Shown piece after piece: positions 29,376-39,458 of a stretch of 64,000 bases of DNA. Source of the stretch: Synchiropus splendidus. Its lineage: Eukaryota; Chordata; Actinopteri; Syngnathiformes; Callionymidae. How positions within the stretch are numbered: the stretch's first letter is position 1; every line of letters starts with the position of its first letter. The notes under the pieces are model-generated. The model was not told where the DNA came from. It did not search any database and worked only from the letters and a program-made list of their open reading frames with translations. Both the position numbers and the translations under genes were made by a program. Where the stretch lies: positions 24,739,501-24,803,500 of the forward strand of contig NC_071339.1 of NCBI RefSeq assembly GCF_027744825.2, in the 5' to 3' direction.

Positions 29376-29667
29376 GTCTCGGATAAACTGACCCCTCTCT
29401 CTCTTGCTCTCTCGCTTTTGGCTTCATCCGTTTGCTGTAAGGTCTTGTATCTTAACTTGGGACGGTGCTCTTTCTCTTGCTCTTAGGCAATTTGATTTAA
29501 CTCATTTTGTTGTTCTCTTATGGTTTTTATTATTGATTGGCTGATTTTTATTATTGATTCTTTTGACTTAATCTCTTTTATTGCATATACTTTGAATATA
29601 TTTTTATGATCTTTGACTTAATGCTTTTTATTGTTCGCATTTATGATTTTTTGACATTTATGTATGT

Positions 29668-29724
29668 GCACTAGCGTCTGGCAGTGCCTTTCACTTTGTT
29701 GGGTATTAGCGTCTGGCAATACCC
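29668..29724 (+). other. Twin RNA hairpins with identical loop in R
   Basis: Two stem-loops lie in tandem. The first (29,668-29,687) has stem GCACT/AGTGC and the second (29,701-29,724) has stem GGGTATT/AATACCC. Both enclose the same 10-nt loop, AGCGTCTGGC. The stems differ in sequence and length yet stay perfectly paired, while the loop is unchanged, as expected if RNA structure and loop identity matter. Both are unchanged in the 3' LTR (44,648-44,704). They would lie in the 5' untranslated part of viral RNA. Function is unknown. Confidence 0.6.
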
Positions 29725-29837
29725 TTGAGCTTATTGATGTTTATTGATTTTATTGTTTTTATTATCCTTTTTTGAATTTTACTGTTTTGTTATCCTTTTT
29801 ATCATTTTTTGAAGAAATACTTTTGATATAAAAACAA

Positions 29838-29843
29838 AATAAA
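29838..29843 (+). terminator. Poly(A) signal in the 5' LTR
   Basis: AATAAA follows a long T-rich tract and precedes the U5 region; the equivalent signal in the 3' LTR is at 44,875-44,880. With transcription starting near 29,400, R would be about 450-470 nt long. Confidence 0.65.
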
Positions 29844-29938
29844 ACTGAGTACGAATTAAGTACTGAAAAGGCACAACGGCATTGATCCCTGACTACTAAA
29901 GAATCGACTGGCTCCTGTACTACCATCAACTGGGTTAT

Positions 29939-29946
29939 AGGTGAGT
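29939..29946 (+). promoter_or_regulatory. Candidate major splice donor
   Basis: AG|GTGAGT is a consensus-quality donor in the transcribed part of the LTR upstream of the primer site, about 540 nt after the inferred start. Foamy viruses also place their major donor inside the LTR. It would pair with acceptors such as the one at 40,637. A second donor-like sequence (GTAAGT at 30,128) and a third inside gag (GTGAGT at 31,308) are alternatives. Confidence 0.5.
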
Positions 29947-30174
29947 TAATGCTCGATTGAATTAATGTTTGATTTCCTTCCCTGTGCACATGTAGTGAAT
30001 GTCTCGACTGGTAGCATTATTCCATCCTGAGTTATTATGTCAATGATAAAGTGGTAGTTCAGAAGGCTGAGGTAATATTTCATTTAAGGAATGGATTGAG
30101 GATCTAATCATGTGTCCCTAAACGAAGGTAAGTACAGAGACTACGGTAGAAGGTGTAGCATTGTAAGGTCAAGA

Positions 30175-30192
30175 ACCTGTTTCTCAACAGGT
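30175..30192 (+). other. U5 hairpin (7-bp stem, TCTC loop)
   Basis: ACCTGTT, TCTC, AACAGGT form a perfect stem-loop, unchanged in the 3' LTR (45,212-45,229). It lies about 245 nt before the primer site in viral RNA. Possibly part of the packaging or reverse-transcription leader structure; this is inference. Confidence 0.5.
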
Positions 30193-30327
30193 CGGGCGAA
30201 TTAAATAACCCGTTCAGTGAAGCGCCGACACTACTCACTAATATAATCAGATGAAGTTGATACATCTATTATAGTTTTTGAACCGTGTCTGCAACAATAG
30301 GCTGACTGAGTTGACCACACGAGGGGG

Positions 30328-30351
30328 CCCTTTACCAAAAAAGGCAAAGGG
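30328..30351 (+). other. U5 hairpin (9-bp stem) near the primer site
   Basis: CCCTTTACC pairs with GGCAAAGGG, with one A-C mismatch. The loop differs between LTRs (AAAAAA here, AGAGA in the 3' LTR) while both stem arms are identical, which favours a conserved RNA stem. Confidence 0.45.
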
Positions 30352-30435
30352 AGGTAGTGTACTCGGAACTAGGGACGGCTTATGTTATTGCCAATTGCCC
30401 TGTACACAAAACCTTGAAATCCAAACCCGACGACA

Positions 30436-30453
30436 TGGCGCCCGAACAGGGAC
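30436..30453 (+). promoter_or_regulatory. Primer binding site, tRNA-Lys3 type
   Basis: TGGCGCCCGAACAGGGAC directly follows the LTR end CGACA. It is the 18-nt complement of the 3' end of vertebrate tRNA-Lys3, the primer used by lentiviruses and mouse mammary tumour virus. Known foamy viruses use tRNA-Lys1,2, whose site differs in the second half, so this is an unusual pairing with the rest of the element. Confidence 0.92.
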
Positions 30454-30631
30454 ATGATTGAAAAACGTACAATCTATTTGTGAGTAACTGGACACCAGAG
30501 TGAAACTCTGACCGGAAAAGTTCGGTAGTAAATACATAGATCCTACTATCTCTGAGTTTTGAATCAATGATATAGATTCAGACTCTATCACTCGACATAG
30601 TACGATTTAGTTGACTCTGTAATTTACCAAA
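30454..30631 (+). other. Leader between primer site and gag
   Basis: 178 bp with no ORF of note. It contains a perfect small hairpin, CAGAGT-GAA-ACTCTG (30,496-30,510), and a GAATC/GATTC stem around 30,560-30,580. This is where retroviral dimerisation and packaging signals normally lie, but I see no recognised motif. Confidence 0.5.
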
Positions 30632-32632
30632 TTGTCTAAGGTGACCCTTGACCTCAATCCTCCTGAATCATTGGGGGTTGTCACAAATACGCAATTAGCA
30701 CGATGGATGACGGCTACTTATGCGACGCTGGCCTCACTGGGTTATTTTGAAACAGTTAAGTGTCTGGTAGGAAACCGACAGCTGGCAAAACCACTCTATG
30801 ACACAGTATTACTTTTAAAACAGGATAACTTTGCAATGCATCTAGATAATTCTCCTCAGCTGCAGCGTGGCCTAGAGGACGAGGAGCGCAGAGAGCCAGA
30901 GGAGCCTCGGGTTTTCTTCCGACCCTCCTCTGCGTCTACACCACGCCCCCCAACTTCTCTACCCAGGTCCCCACGTGACGAACGCCCCTCAACCCCTCTA
31001 CCCAGGTCCCCACAGGGCGAACGACCATCAACGCCCCCTGTTAACCGCCAGCCCACCCGAATGGTTCGAGCAAAAGACTCTAGAGGGCGTAGGATAACCT
31101 GGGGAGAGTACGACGCCACCAAGTGGCCGTGTGACCCCGGCGAGGAAGAATTAAGAGAACACCCTATGGCTCATGAGTATGATCCGCTGGTACACCAGCA
31201 GCCTCCGGAGCCAGGGTGGAATAAAGAAATAATTACACCCCAGTGGTTTCCTCATGATAGGAAGGAAAGGGCCCGGAGAATGCGATCTCCCTCAGCAGAG
31301 GAAATAGGTGAGTGGCAAGGAGTGTCAAAATCTTTTAAGCAAGGAGTGTCAAAATCTTTTTAGCGGGCGTATCTTGCACAAGGGTATGATGCACACCGAG
31401 ATTCATTAACTGATATTTACTCTCATATGCCCAGGGCCACTCGCCAGCCGACGGAGCCCTGGGAGGGACAGTCTCCATGTCCCTCTGAACCCGACGATCA
31501 GAGTAGCGATGAATCCGGCAGCGATAGTGACTCGCCTCTGGGTCCGCAGCCAGATCCCCCAACTCCCCCAAGACAGGGTGGCAGGATGGCCCCCACAGGT
31601 AGGATAGGACGGCAGCGCACCCAGCTGGCAGTGTTGATTCTTGCAGGAGGCCCCCTATCGGAGCCCAGGCAAGACAGTGATGTCAGGGTGTCGAATAAAA
31701 TTACCCTGGCAGACCTATGCAAAGCACTCCCAAAAAGAAGAGATAAAGAATCCAACTGTGAGTATGTCAGGAGATTGAATAAGGAGTTATCTCCTGCTCA
31801 AATGACTGACCCGTTTATTAGCAAATATGTCTCCAGAGAGAATGGATTAGATTTAGTCCAAGGGCAGACATTAATGGATTTGTTAACCTCCAATGTGGCT
31901 ACTTTACTTACTAGTCAGGTAGAAGCAACCATACGAGATCTGGTTGATAAAGTAAATAGAGGAGAAATGTCTCTTTTTTAGTGGCTTATTCTTTTCTGGC
32001 AGAAGAGGGGGCCGATGAGTCACAGGTTAAGAGTTTTCTGATTCAGATTAACTGCCCTGAGCAAGCAAAATTAGTTCTGGAGTTCCTCCAAAGCGAATGG
32101 ACTCGATGCAAAAACTGAGGTTATCACACGTCACAGCTCCCTCATGGGTGTGAGAAGAGCTCTTAGACAGCAAAAAGAGAAACAGGATGTATCTGAACCT
32201 CGACAGCCAAAAAACGAGCAGAGGGGGAAGTCCCTTCCCCCTACCGAATCGAAACTAGCACACCAACAGCGCGCCCCGCCTCGCACTCGATCTTCCTTCC
32301 CACCCAGGAAGGATCGAAACCAGCAAGACATCAGACCCGAGAGACAGGGTGGGGCCAAGCGCCCTCCATTCAACAAGAATATGAATAGCTCAGGCATGAA
32401 TACCCACAGGCAGCCTCGCTGGAGGCAGAATCATGCCGACAATCGACCCCAAACAAAGGGGCAAGATCGCCCCCGTCCGAAACCAGTGTCCGACGAGGAC
32501 TGGAAAACGATGACCCAAGAGCAAAAAGAAGCGGTAATACTTGCAGCGGCGGGGCGAAATCAGGATCAGGGAAGGGAACTGACCGCAGCCCAGAGGAAAG
32601 TGTTAGAGAAATACGAACCCAAGACCCAATAA
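30632..32632 (+). pseudogene. gag: gag, broken, foamy-like (no zinc knuckles)
   Basis: Encodes the structural precursor that assembles the capsid. The open span is about 667 codons, close to foamy Gag (~650). The N-terminal part is followed by a Pro/Arg-rich stretch containing two 13-residue repeats (39 bp each, ~30,959-31,036). A helical capsid-like region follows (~31,680-32,110). The C-terminus (32,144-32,632) is rich in Arg, Gln, Lys and Pro with no CCHC motif, like the basic GR-box type of foamy Gag. Lesions: no ATG at the likely start (TTG at 30,632; the next in-frame ATG is 30,707); an in-frame TAG at 31,361; a frameshift near a T run at ~31,978; and a compensating shift near 32,100. 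A splice-donor-like AG|GTGAGT (31,306-31,313) and a 24-bp in-frame duplication lie just before the TAG. Assignment rests on position and composition. Confidence 0.8.
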
Positions 32633-32964
32633 TGAGGCCTTATAAAGTGCAGATATGGGTTAAAGATCAAAAAAGAGATTGCTATTATGATACTGGAACA
32701 GATATATCCATATTACCAAGAGAATGGATAGATGAAGAACTCGATCGATATTTAATGGAAAAACTGTGGCAATAGGGCCTAACCCTTTATTTTCTCCGAA
32801 TGATTCAGAATGGATTATTGATGCCCCTTCATCAAATTGGATGAGAGAACAGGATTACGGCCATAGAAAAATTAGTATGTGCCTCGCACATAAAAGACAA
32901 GGCACGCTTAGAAAAGATTCTCTATTCGGCCGAAAGAGCTCGATTTAAAAATGATGTAGGATTA
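32632..32964 (+). pseudogene. pol: pol, protease segment, broken
   Basis: pol starts with an ATG that shares its A with the gag stop codon (TAATG, 32,630-32,634). This suggests Pol is made from its own start rather than as a Gag-Pol fusion, as in foamy viruses. The aspartic protease active site DTG is at codons 20-22 (32,689-32,697), followed by a hydrophobic stretch typical of the family. The frame is stopped by TAG at 32,773 and TGA at 32,842. Between them another frame looks more protein-like, so a frameshift pair is likely. The frame reopens and runs into reverse transcriptase. Protease is expected to mature Pol and Gag; this copy cannot make a full one. Confidence 0.75.
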
Positions 32965-34473
32965 ATGAAAACAGAACCATATGTCATTAGGGGTGGTCTC
33001 CCCGGTAAACATAAACAATACCCATTAGGAAAATATGAAGATCAATTGCTGGCAGTGTTTAAAGAATTAGAACAATTAGGGGTCATTGAGAAAATTAAAG
33101 AACCACCCTGCTTAATGCCAGTGCAGGCAGTACCAAAAAAGGACGGTACCGTTAGGCCTGTCCATATTCTGAAAATGTTAAATGACGTGACAGTGAAAGA
33201 TACTAGACAAATAATCAATCCCCGACAAACCATGTTAAAAATACGCCCGGGAGAATATAACTCCAGTATTGACCTCGCCAATGGATTCTGGTCAGTGCCA
33301 CTGGCGGAGGAGAGCAGGCCAAAAACTTGTTTTATGATAAAAGGACAGGGCTACATGTGGACCAGGCTGCCCCAAGGATTTGTAAATTCCCCAAACGCAT
33401 TTCAGGAAAGAATGGAGAAATTGTTGCATGACTTGCCAGTCACGTGTTATATAGACGATATATTTATCTCCACAGAGACAGAAGAAAAACATCTCGAGCT
33501 TTTAGAGGAAGTGATCCGGAGACTGAAAGATCATGGAATGAAGATTGGAATTGCTAAATGTGAGATAGGAGTACCGCAAGTTAAGTATCTGGGTGTTTTG
33601 GTTACAAAGCACGCGATAACTTCCACTAACGAATATCTCCAACATGTGCACCCTACTACGCTTAAAGAGCTAGAAAAATGCTTTGGAAAATCGGGGTGGC
33701 TGCGAAGCATGATTCCTTATTACTCTACTTTAGCGAGACCTGTTGAGATAATTAAAAATAAGGTCACGTCATTCGACAAGCGGTCCCTAAAATTAATAGA
33801 GCACAATAGAATGCTAACGCCGGAAGAAACAGAAACCTGGAACTGTCTTATTCAACACATTCTTACAGATGGGGTGAAGCTCGCTCCGTATCGAGATGGA
33901 CAGAATATCTCCGTGGTAGTGTTGGAGGAAAAGGAAAATGGGGGATACTCGGCAGTCTACGAGGAAAGTAATGACACACCGATTTGCTACGTATCTGTTA
34001 GATATTCACCCACTGAAAGTCGATTTGCCCCAGCAGAAAGAGAACTGAGGTTATTATGGAAAGTCAATACTGAACTGCCTTCTAACTTAGGCCAGGTTTA
34101 TGTAAAATGTACAGTACAGAATGACCTCACCAAAGAAATGGTCAAGGACACGGTGGAGTTTGTTAAAGCTTATGCCTCTAGATGGGGAAAGTGGAAGCAA
34201 ATGCTTCTAGATCCAAATTGGTCATTTGTAATGGCTAAGTCTAGGCAGCAGCCTAAAATCCCTACGATGTCTCAACCAGACTATATAGGGATATACACAC
34301 TTTTTCCCGAGGGATATTGGGGTTTTCTGTTATACAAACGAGACAACCCGATATATCAGGAAAAAGGAAGAATAGGCAAAACAGCACAGGAAGCCGTGCT
34401 ACAGGCAGTTGTCAGCGGGCTACAATATGTGAAAAAGAAGGGAATAAAATCCATACGGATTGTGAAAGTGTGA
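32965..34473 (+). pseudogene. pol: pol, reverse transcriptase plus start of RNase H
   Basis: This 502-codon open segment covers RT, which copies viral RNA into DNA. Fingers and palm motifs are in order: a PVQAVPKKDGT block, the first catalytic Asp in SSIDLANGF (33,271), LPQGF followed by NSPNAFQ, and the second motif YIDD (33,448-33,459). YIDD differs by one residue from the YVDD common in foamy and gamma-type RTs. The thumb and connection follow. The N-terminal part of RNase H begins near 34,270; its Glu-bearing TAQEA motif is present, but the usual first Asp is not visible after IYT. A frameshift near 34,450 ends the frame within RNase H. The RT core itself is uninterrupted, and this is the best segment for phylogenetic placement. 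Confidence 0.9.
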
Positions 34474-35006
34474 AAGATAACCTTAAATACTGGCAGCAAC
34501 GAGACTTCCAGAATTATAAAGGTAAAGAGCTGGAGCACCGTGACTTATGGACAGTGGTGAACCAGGTGCTGGAACATATAAAATTGTGGGTGACACATGT
34601 CAATAGTCACATGGGACTACAAGATTTTGATCACATGGGAAATGATGTGGTCGACAGACTAGTGCAGACGAGAGCAGTTGTAGTGGGCACCTTGATTTTT
34701 CCTGATAAATGGAAGAATGATCAAGGGAAGCTTGTCATCCCTCAGGAAGAGAGGCTGGATTATGTCCAGCATATATATTGCGCTTTGCTACATGTTGGTA
34801 ATGAGAGAACGCGGCGATGGATGGTTGATAACGGGATTGAGGCCGGCCCTCTCAAAGACACAATATCGCTGGTTAGACATAATTGTGAGATATGCATGGA
34901 GAAGGGATTGTTACCTCCTATTGCTTATCAAGAAGGCAAAATAGCTGAAGAATTCCCAGGCGTCTATGGACGTAGGTGTCCTGGGGAGTCACTTTGGTCA
35001 TTATAA
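34450..35006 (+). pseudogene. pol: pol, end of RNase H and integrase zinc finger
   Basis: The reading frame continues here one frame over from the RT segment. It opens with the RNase H motif TDCESV and later carries the HVNSH and GNDVVD motifs of the RNase H end (~34,590-34,660). The integrase N-terminal domain follows: two His (HIYCALLH, ~34,770) and CEIC (~34,890), the HHCC zinc-binding set. The frame stops at 35,004, but a shift near 34,960 carries the homology on into the integrase core. The ORF that nominally starts at 34,317 overlaps the RT frame and its first ~45 codons are not real coding sequence. Confidence 0.8.
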
Positions 35007-35899
35007 AAAATTCCTGGTAATAGCTGATAATGGGGGAGGACACACCCGAGTCTACCCCATCAAAAAAGAAACCACAACGACAGCAAAATAGTGTGTGATG
35101 TCATTTATTCAGGGGAACCCAGTCAGAAGCCTCAGATCGGATAATGCCGCCATGTTTACTTCTCAACACTTTCGTTCGTGGTTGGAACAGGAGGGGATAC
35201 GACATGTCTTATCTATCCCGCACCAATCCAACACTAATGGAGTCGCGGAAGGAGGAGCTGAAAACCTGGTGGGCGGGGTTGAATTAATGAGATCTGCCCC
35301 TTTCACGTTCTGCATGTGGTGCTGGGAGTCGTGGGGGGGTCGATACCAAATATTACGTAAAGACACCAACTGCAAGCCATGCATCTGTGGCCGAAGTGCG
35401 GGGGACTGGGCCGTGTGTGATACAGGCACCCCCTGGCAGATAAACCCAGCACAATTTTTGGCGCTACGGCATCGTTTTCATTCAAACGATCACCTCATGC
35501 AGCTCCCGCTTGCCTTAAGGGCCAGTACTGTTGATTCCTGGAACTGCCCCATCCTGATATATCAGACTATGATGTCTACTAGTGATGATAAATTGTCATC
35601 GAAGCTGAAAAGGAAACTTTCATTGATCCCCAAGGATACCACCATGAAATGGGAAGACTTCCTCCCGTGGAAGTGGGAGAATGGCTTACATCTGTCTAGA
35701 GACGGAAACCTATCTTTGCCAGGCTTTAGTTGGAGAAATTGGGAATCCACCTCTTTGGGAAGGTGGTGGACCGAACAATTATGGCCCCACAATAAGGAGG
35801 TTAAGGGGAAAGTGTACCACCCTGATGTGTACAACTACCCCCATTTATCCAACAATAAAAGGATTTTTACAACTTCTGGGACCTTGCCCAGACATCCTA
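34960..35899 (+). pseudogene. pol: pol, integrase catalytic core and decayed C-terminus
   Basis: Integrase joins viral DNA to the host chromosome. The first catalytic Asp is probably the one in SMDVG (~34,970). An in-frame TAG lies at 35,089. The second Asp is in RSDN (35,140-35,142) and the Glu in GVAEGG (35,248-35,250), exactly 35 residues apart, matching the D,D35E signature. Past about 35,290 the expected integrase pattern becomes hard to follow in any one frame and is likely scrambled by indels. The open frame itself continues to 36,582, over the start of env. I cannot set the exact C-terminal end; overlap of integrase with the env start is common in retroviruses. Confidence 0.75.
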
Positions 35900-36536
35900 A
35901 TGAAGCAAAAGAAGTTAGGGTCTGCACTATTAAGCGTACTCTTATTCTTGTTACTGAAGGTGGCCCTCGAACAGTGTCCGGGGCGGCCCATGTCCTTATT
36001 GCGTCCACCCGCATCGCATGGTACCCGTTGGGGGTCTTCATAGAGGTAAAGACTGGGGATTTGATGATTTTGACCAATGTCTCGATCCCGGTTGTGCCCT
36101 TAGCAAAAGAAAAATTGACTTGGTGGAGGTCAGCTTGGCTGAGGAAAAAATCTAAGCTAAGTCGTACTGGATTTTCTGAGGCTGTTCTGGATCTGGAGAT
36201 GCCAGGCAGCACATTTTTCCAGCAGCACCTGAGGCCCCGCCTAGCTGTATATGAGATTGGTCCAGAGGGGGAGAGGAATAATCCCAAAAACAACTCGGCT
36301 ATTATGAACCAATCAGGAGAAAAAAGGGAGTCCGAGTTGCAAGAATTAATGCCACCGCCCACTTCTCACCCGCAGGATCTCGATAATCCTGGGTCAGAAG
36401 AGGGAGGGCCCTTAAAAAACGCGATAAAATTAAAAACAGTACACTGTAAAAACTGCACCATTGTGACTCCAGAAACTAGAGAAATACCCCTACCAATTGC
36501 AACAGAGAAAAATGGCACTCAATTTGATCAAGCTTT
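35900..36536 (+). pseudogene. env: env, probable N-terminal leader, frameshifted
   Basis: An ATG at 35,900 opens a short frame beginning with a basic MKQKK followed by a ~15-residue Leu/Val-rich stretch, the form of a signal or leader anchor. It closes at 36,043. The next ~540 bp stay open in the frame that comes from integrase, with Pro/Glu/Asn-rich coding-like sequence and a CKNCT motif up to 36,582. The main env frame starts at 36,537. The simplest reading is one env leader broken by two frameshifts (near 36,040 and 36,580), but the true start is not proven; it could be a spliced start upstream. Confidence 0.5.
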
Positions 36537-37721
36537 ATGGATGAGACAAGCAGTTGTCTACCTAATATACACGGAGCTGTAAGTGGCACGTGTCAATATG
36601 CTGAGCAAAAATCTGCTGAACAGGAAATGACAGGTCGGGCTGTCACCGCAAAACCCAGACAGAGACAGCGCCGGAGTGTGAAAAGCTCTGTGAACAAAAT
36701 CACAGAAGCAGCTACTATTTGGACAGCTACCATCATGACAATTACCCCCACTATAAATAGTCAGAAACAAAATGCCAATACTACTCAAAACCAAATGACC
36801 ACTAGCACAGCTACTTCTGAATCTGAAAGCACCACCATGGCGATAACAGACGGACAAAATCAGGAAGTCACGACCACGGCCCCGACAAATCCTGTAGCTA
36901 CACCTATCTCCACCCTGATCTCTGACCAAATAGAAACCTATGTTTCCCCGCCTGCTATTAATAAGACAATCCCATTATCAAACCACATTGAAATTAATAA
37001 TGACACTTCAGAATCTGCGAGTCCAGATAAGAAGGACACCGCAGATTGTGATATCCAATTTAAAAGTGCCAACGTGTCAGATTGTGATAAAGGACTCATG
37101 AGCTGGCTTCTTCAGGCATCTCAGGCAGCATATGAAAGGCTGTGTAGATACAAGGCTCAGTGTGGTCAGCAGAACGAAACCTTATGTAGTTACAATACCT
37201 GGGAGGATATAGTATCTCGTTATGGACCCACATCCAAGGAATTCGTAACAGTAAAAGTAAAGCTAATAAATCATGAGGAGATGAGACTCTCTGGATGGTC
37301 CATCGGCATTAGCCCTGTTAAAACCTGCCATTATAGAGTTTTTGCCCAAAAGACGAGACGAGGCTGGACGATGGGAGAAGATAGGTATTATCAGACGAAA
37401 ACATGTCAGAAGATTAATGCTACCCATATATGGGATGCCCCGATTATCAAAAGAATTGAACCAGACAGCTATGATAATAAGACATGGGAACAAGAACTGT
37501 GGGCAACCACGGAAACGCATGGAAATGATGAATGGGATAAATGTAATCAAATAGGACAGCTCCTGTTAGATATAGCCCCCCTGCCTTTTTCGGCCAACCC
37601 TGACCCCGATGTGTTAAACACTGATCCGTCTGACCCTGCTCCTAGAAGAGTGAGAAGAGGGCAGGAGTACACACTTGAGAGCCTATGCACTAAAGGAATG
37701 TTCCAAAAGGTAGAGGCATAA
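36537..37721 (+). pseudogene. env: env, surface-subunit part with Thr-rich domain and two furin sites
   Basis: This 394-codon segment has a furin-type site RQRR at residues 43-46 (ends 36,674), suited to release of a leader. Residues ~50-165 are rich in Thr, Ser and Asn, resembling a heavily O-glycosylated mucin-like domain. A Cys-containing folded part follows (~165-350) with several N-X-S/T sites, then a second furin site RVRR at 371-374 (37,647-37,658). The frame stops at TAA 37,719 but continues in the same frame immediately afterwards, so the stop is a single lesion in a longer env. Assignment to env rests on position, cleavage sites, glycosylation sites and the C-terminal membrane anchor of the same frame; I see no specific family motif. 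Confidence 0.75.
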
Positions 37722-37727
37722 ACCACG

Positions 37728-39395
37728 TTGTTATCATCTAGTGTTATTTTTGCCTCTATAGTAGCAGCGAATCAAACTAAACACAAAGGAAAGAAGAAAC
37801 AACAAATTGCGTTCCTTCTCTCCAAACACGAAGACAGACAATTTGAGAATTGTTTTTATTTGATGGCAAATGGTTCCAGACCATGGTCGGACGGCAAGCC
37901 TCCCCCTGACACTCATTTCAGAGAAGAGGAGGTTTATCCGAGGTGTCAACCAGGAAAAAATTGCAGAAACAGAGGACCTGAAAATGATGGAGATGATGCC
38001 GACGCACGAGACACCGGATTACGCAATGTTTATTGGAGATGGCATTTGCTATCCACCACCAGTGAACTAAATAAGAACAAAATTAACGGGACAGGAAAGG
38101 CGTACATTGCAGATCAGCACTCAGATAGTAAATTTTGGAAATTATGGCTAAAATACCCTGTCGTGCAGCGAAGGGTCATGTGGTACAAATTAGGGGCGCT
38201 GCAAGAAAATGGTATATTTTGCCATAACATGCAGTTTAATGATAAAGGAATGGAAGAAGGAAATGATTGTCACGAAGAGCCCTGTGAGTGTCGAAGGGAT
38301 CAGATAGGACTAGCAATTCCCATGATGACTCAACAACCCTGGAGGAATTGGGTCAATAATAATCAGTCGACCTGGTGGGCTGAGGCTAAGCAATGTTTGT
38401 CCAAAGTACTAAGGATAAACATTACTCATGTAAGATATGCATATCAGCTCATTAATGAAAAACCTAACAATACAGAAAACAGAATATTTTATCCTATGAG
38501 GGGAGAAGATTGGGCAAGAGCAATGGAGGACTGTACCAAAGACCTACCGGTCAATCTATCCTGTCCACTCCCATCTAGAAACTCCATTGGTCGACGACCT
38601 AGTGGTCAAGGGCAAGGAGACCATAAGTATACTATTTCTCCGACATGTCTAAATAATGAGGCTGAAAAAGACCCCACGGTTTTCTTTAAAGCATGGGAAT
38701 GGTCTCAGTTAGCCGGCCTTTTGTTAGGAAAAGGATTAGGATGGAACTCGTTTGACACAGAAAGCTTAGGAATGCTGATATGGCCCCATATTGTGTCATA
38801 TAAAGAACTAAAAGAAAATACTCTTACTGCTCACCAGAAAGGAAAAAAGAATACTACGATAATACATCAATTTCTGGTGGGCTCCGGACTCCCACATCTA
38901 ACAAACCCATTGAACAATTTGAGGGAAAGAGCTAAAAAATATGAGATAGAAGTACAGACTGAGCAAGGGATGTGGGGTTACGACTCAGTGTTCCAAGAAA
39001 ATATTACTGAATGGAAGAGACCATCTACGGAAGGACTCCGAGATAATGACCAAAGGACGTGGTATGCTACACTTAAAGAAGCAACATTATTGTTTAACCC
39101 AAGCCAACTGTGGGGAGATATTACACAAATTACAGGAGGTGAAAGAACCTCGGGAATGGCCCTTCAGGATCAATTAGCTAATTATCAGAACTTTCTCAGA
39201 AGGAAAGAAGTCTCCTGGAATGATTCCAATGGAGAAGTGTCTATTCGGGCCTGGCCCCATTTTAATAACATGATAATTGTCCCAGGGAAAAATAGTGTAC
39301 AAAAGGAGGGCATGGGGGTAGAACCTCCCATGAAGTACACAGCGCAGTTTCTGTTGCCCAATCATCTGAAAACAGTCAGACAATATTTTAAATGA
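37728..39395 (+). pseudogene. env: env, middle part, between two in-frame stops
   Basis: 555 codons in the same frame as the preceding and following env segments. A hydrophobic stretch (TLLSSSVIFASIVAANQ) comes about 25 residues after the RVRR cleavage site and could be a fusion-peptide-like segment. The rest is Trp- and Asn-rich with many N-glycosylation sites and scattered Cys, consistent with a secreted ectodomain. The frame ends at a TGA (39,393) and resumes without a frame change. The size of the part after RVRR (~970 residues to the end of env) is more than twice a typical foamy TM subunit, so either this region holds an extra domain or RVRR is not the SU/TM boundary. Confidence 0.7.
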
Positions 39396-39458
39396 TACTC
39401 GGAATGGCACCGCGTAAGAACAATTCAGTCATCATTCCCGTTTGTCCACACTACTCTA

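Larger units (their letters stand above)
29025..30435 (+). repeat. 5' LTR, truncated at its 5' end
   Basis: Aligns with the 3' LTR from ATGCTCT onward and ends in CGACA directly before the primer site. The first ~105 bp of U3, present at 43,888-43,992, are missing. It also lacks a ~75-bp T-rich stretch that the 3' copy carries before the poly(A) signal. It contains a 45-bp direct repeat, a TATA box, a T-rich transcribed region with two related hairpins, AATAAA, and U5 with two good splice-donor sequences (GTGAGT at 29,941 and GTAAGT at 30,128). The second donor is destroyed in the 3' LTR by a G-to-C change. In the T-rich part nothing else is recognisable. Confidence 0.93.

Noticed and set aside
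32632..35899. dUTPase or other extra pol domain
   Set aside because: No segment between PR, RT, RNase H and IN is left over that could hold one.
35681..36043. Whole 120-codon ORF in this frame as a separate gene
   Set aside because: Only the part from 35,900 has a recognisable feature (leader-like hydrophobic start); the rest overlaps the integrase end. I treat it as the env leader.
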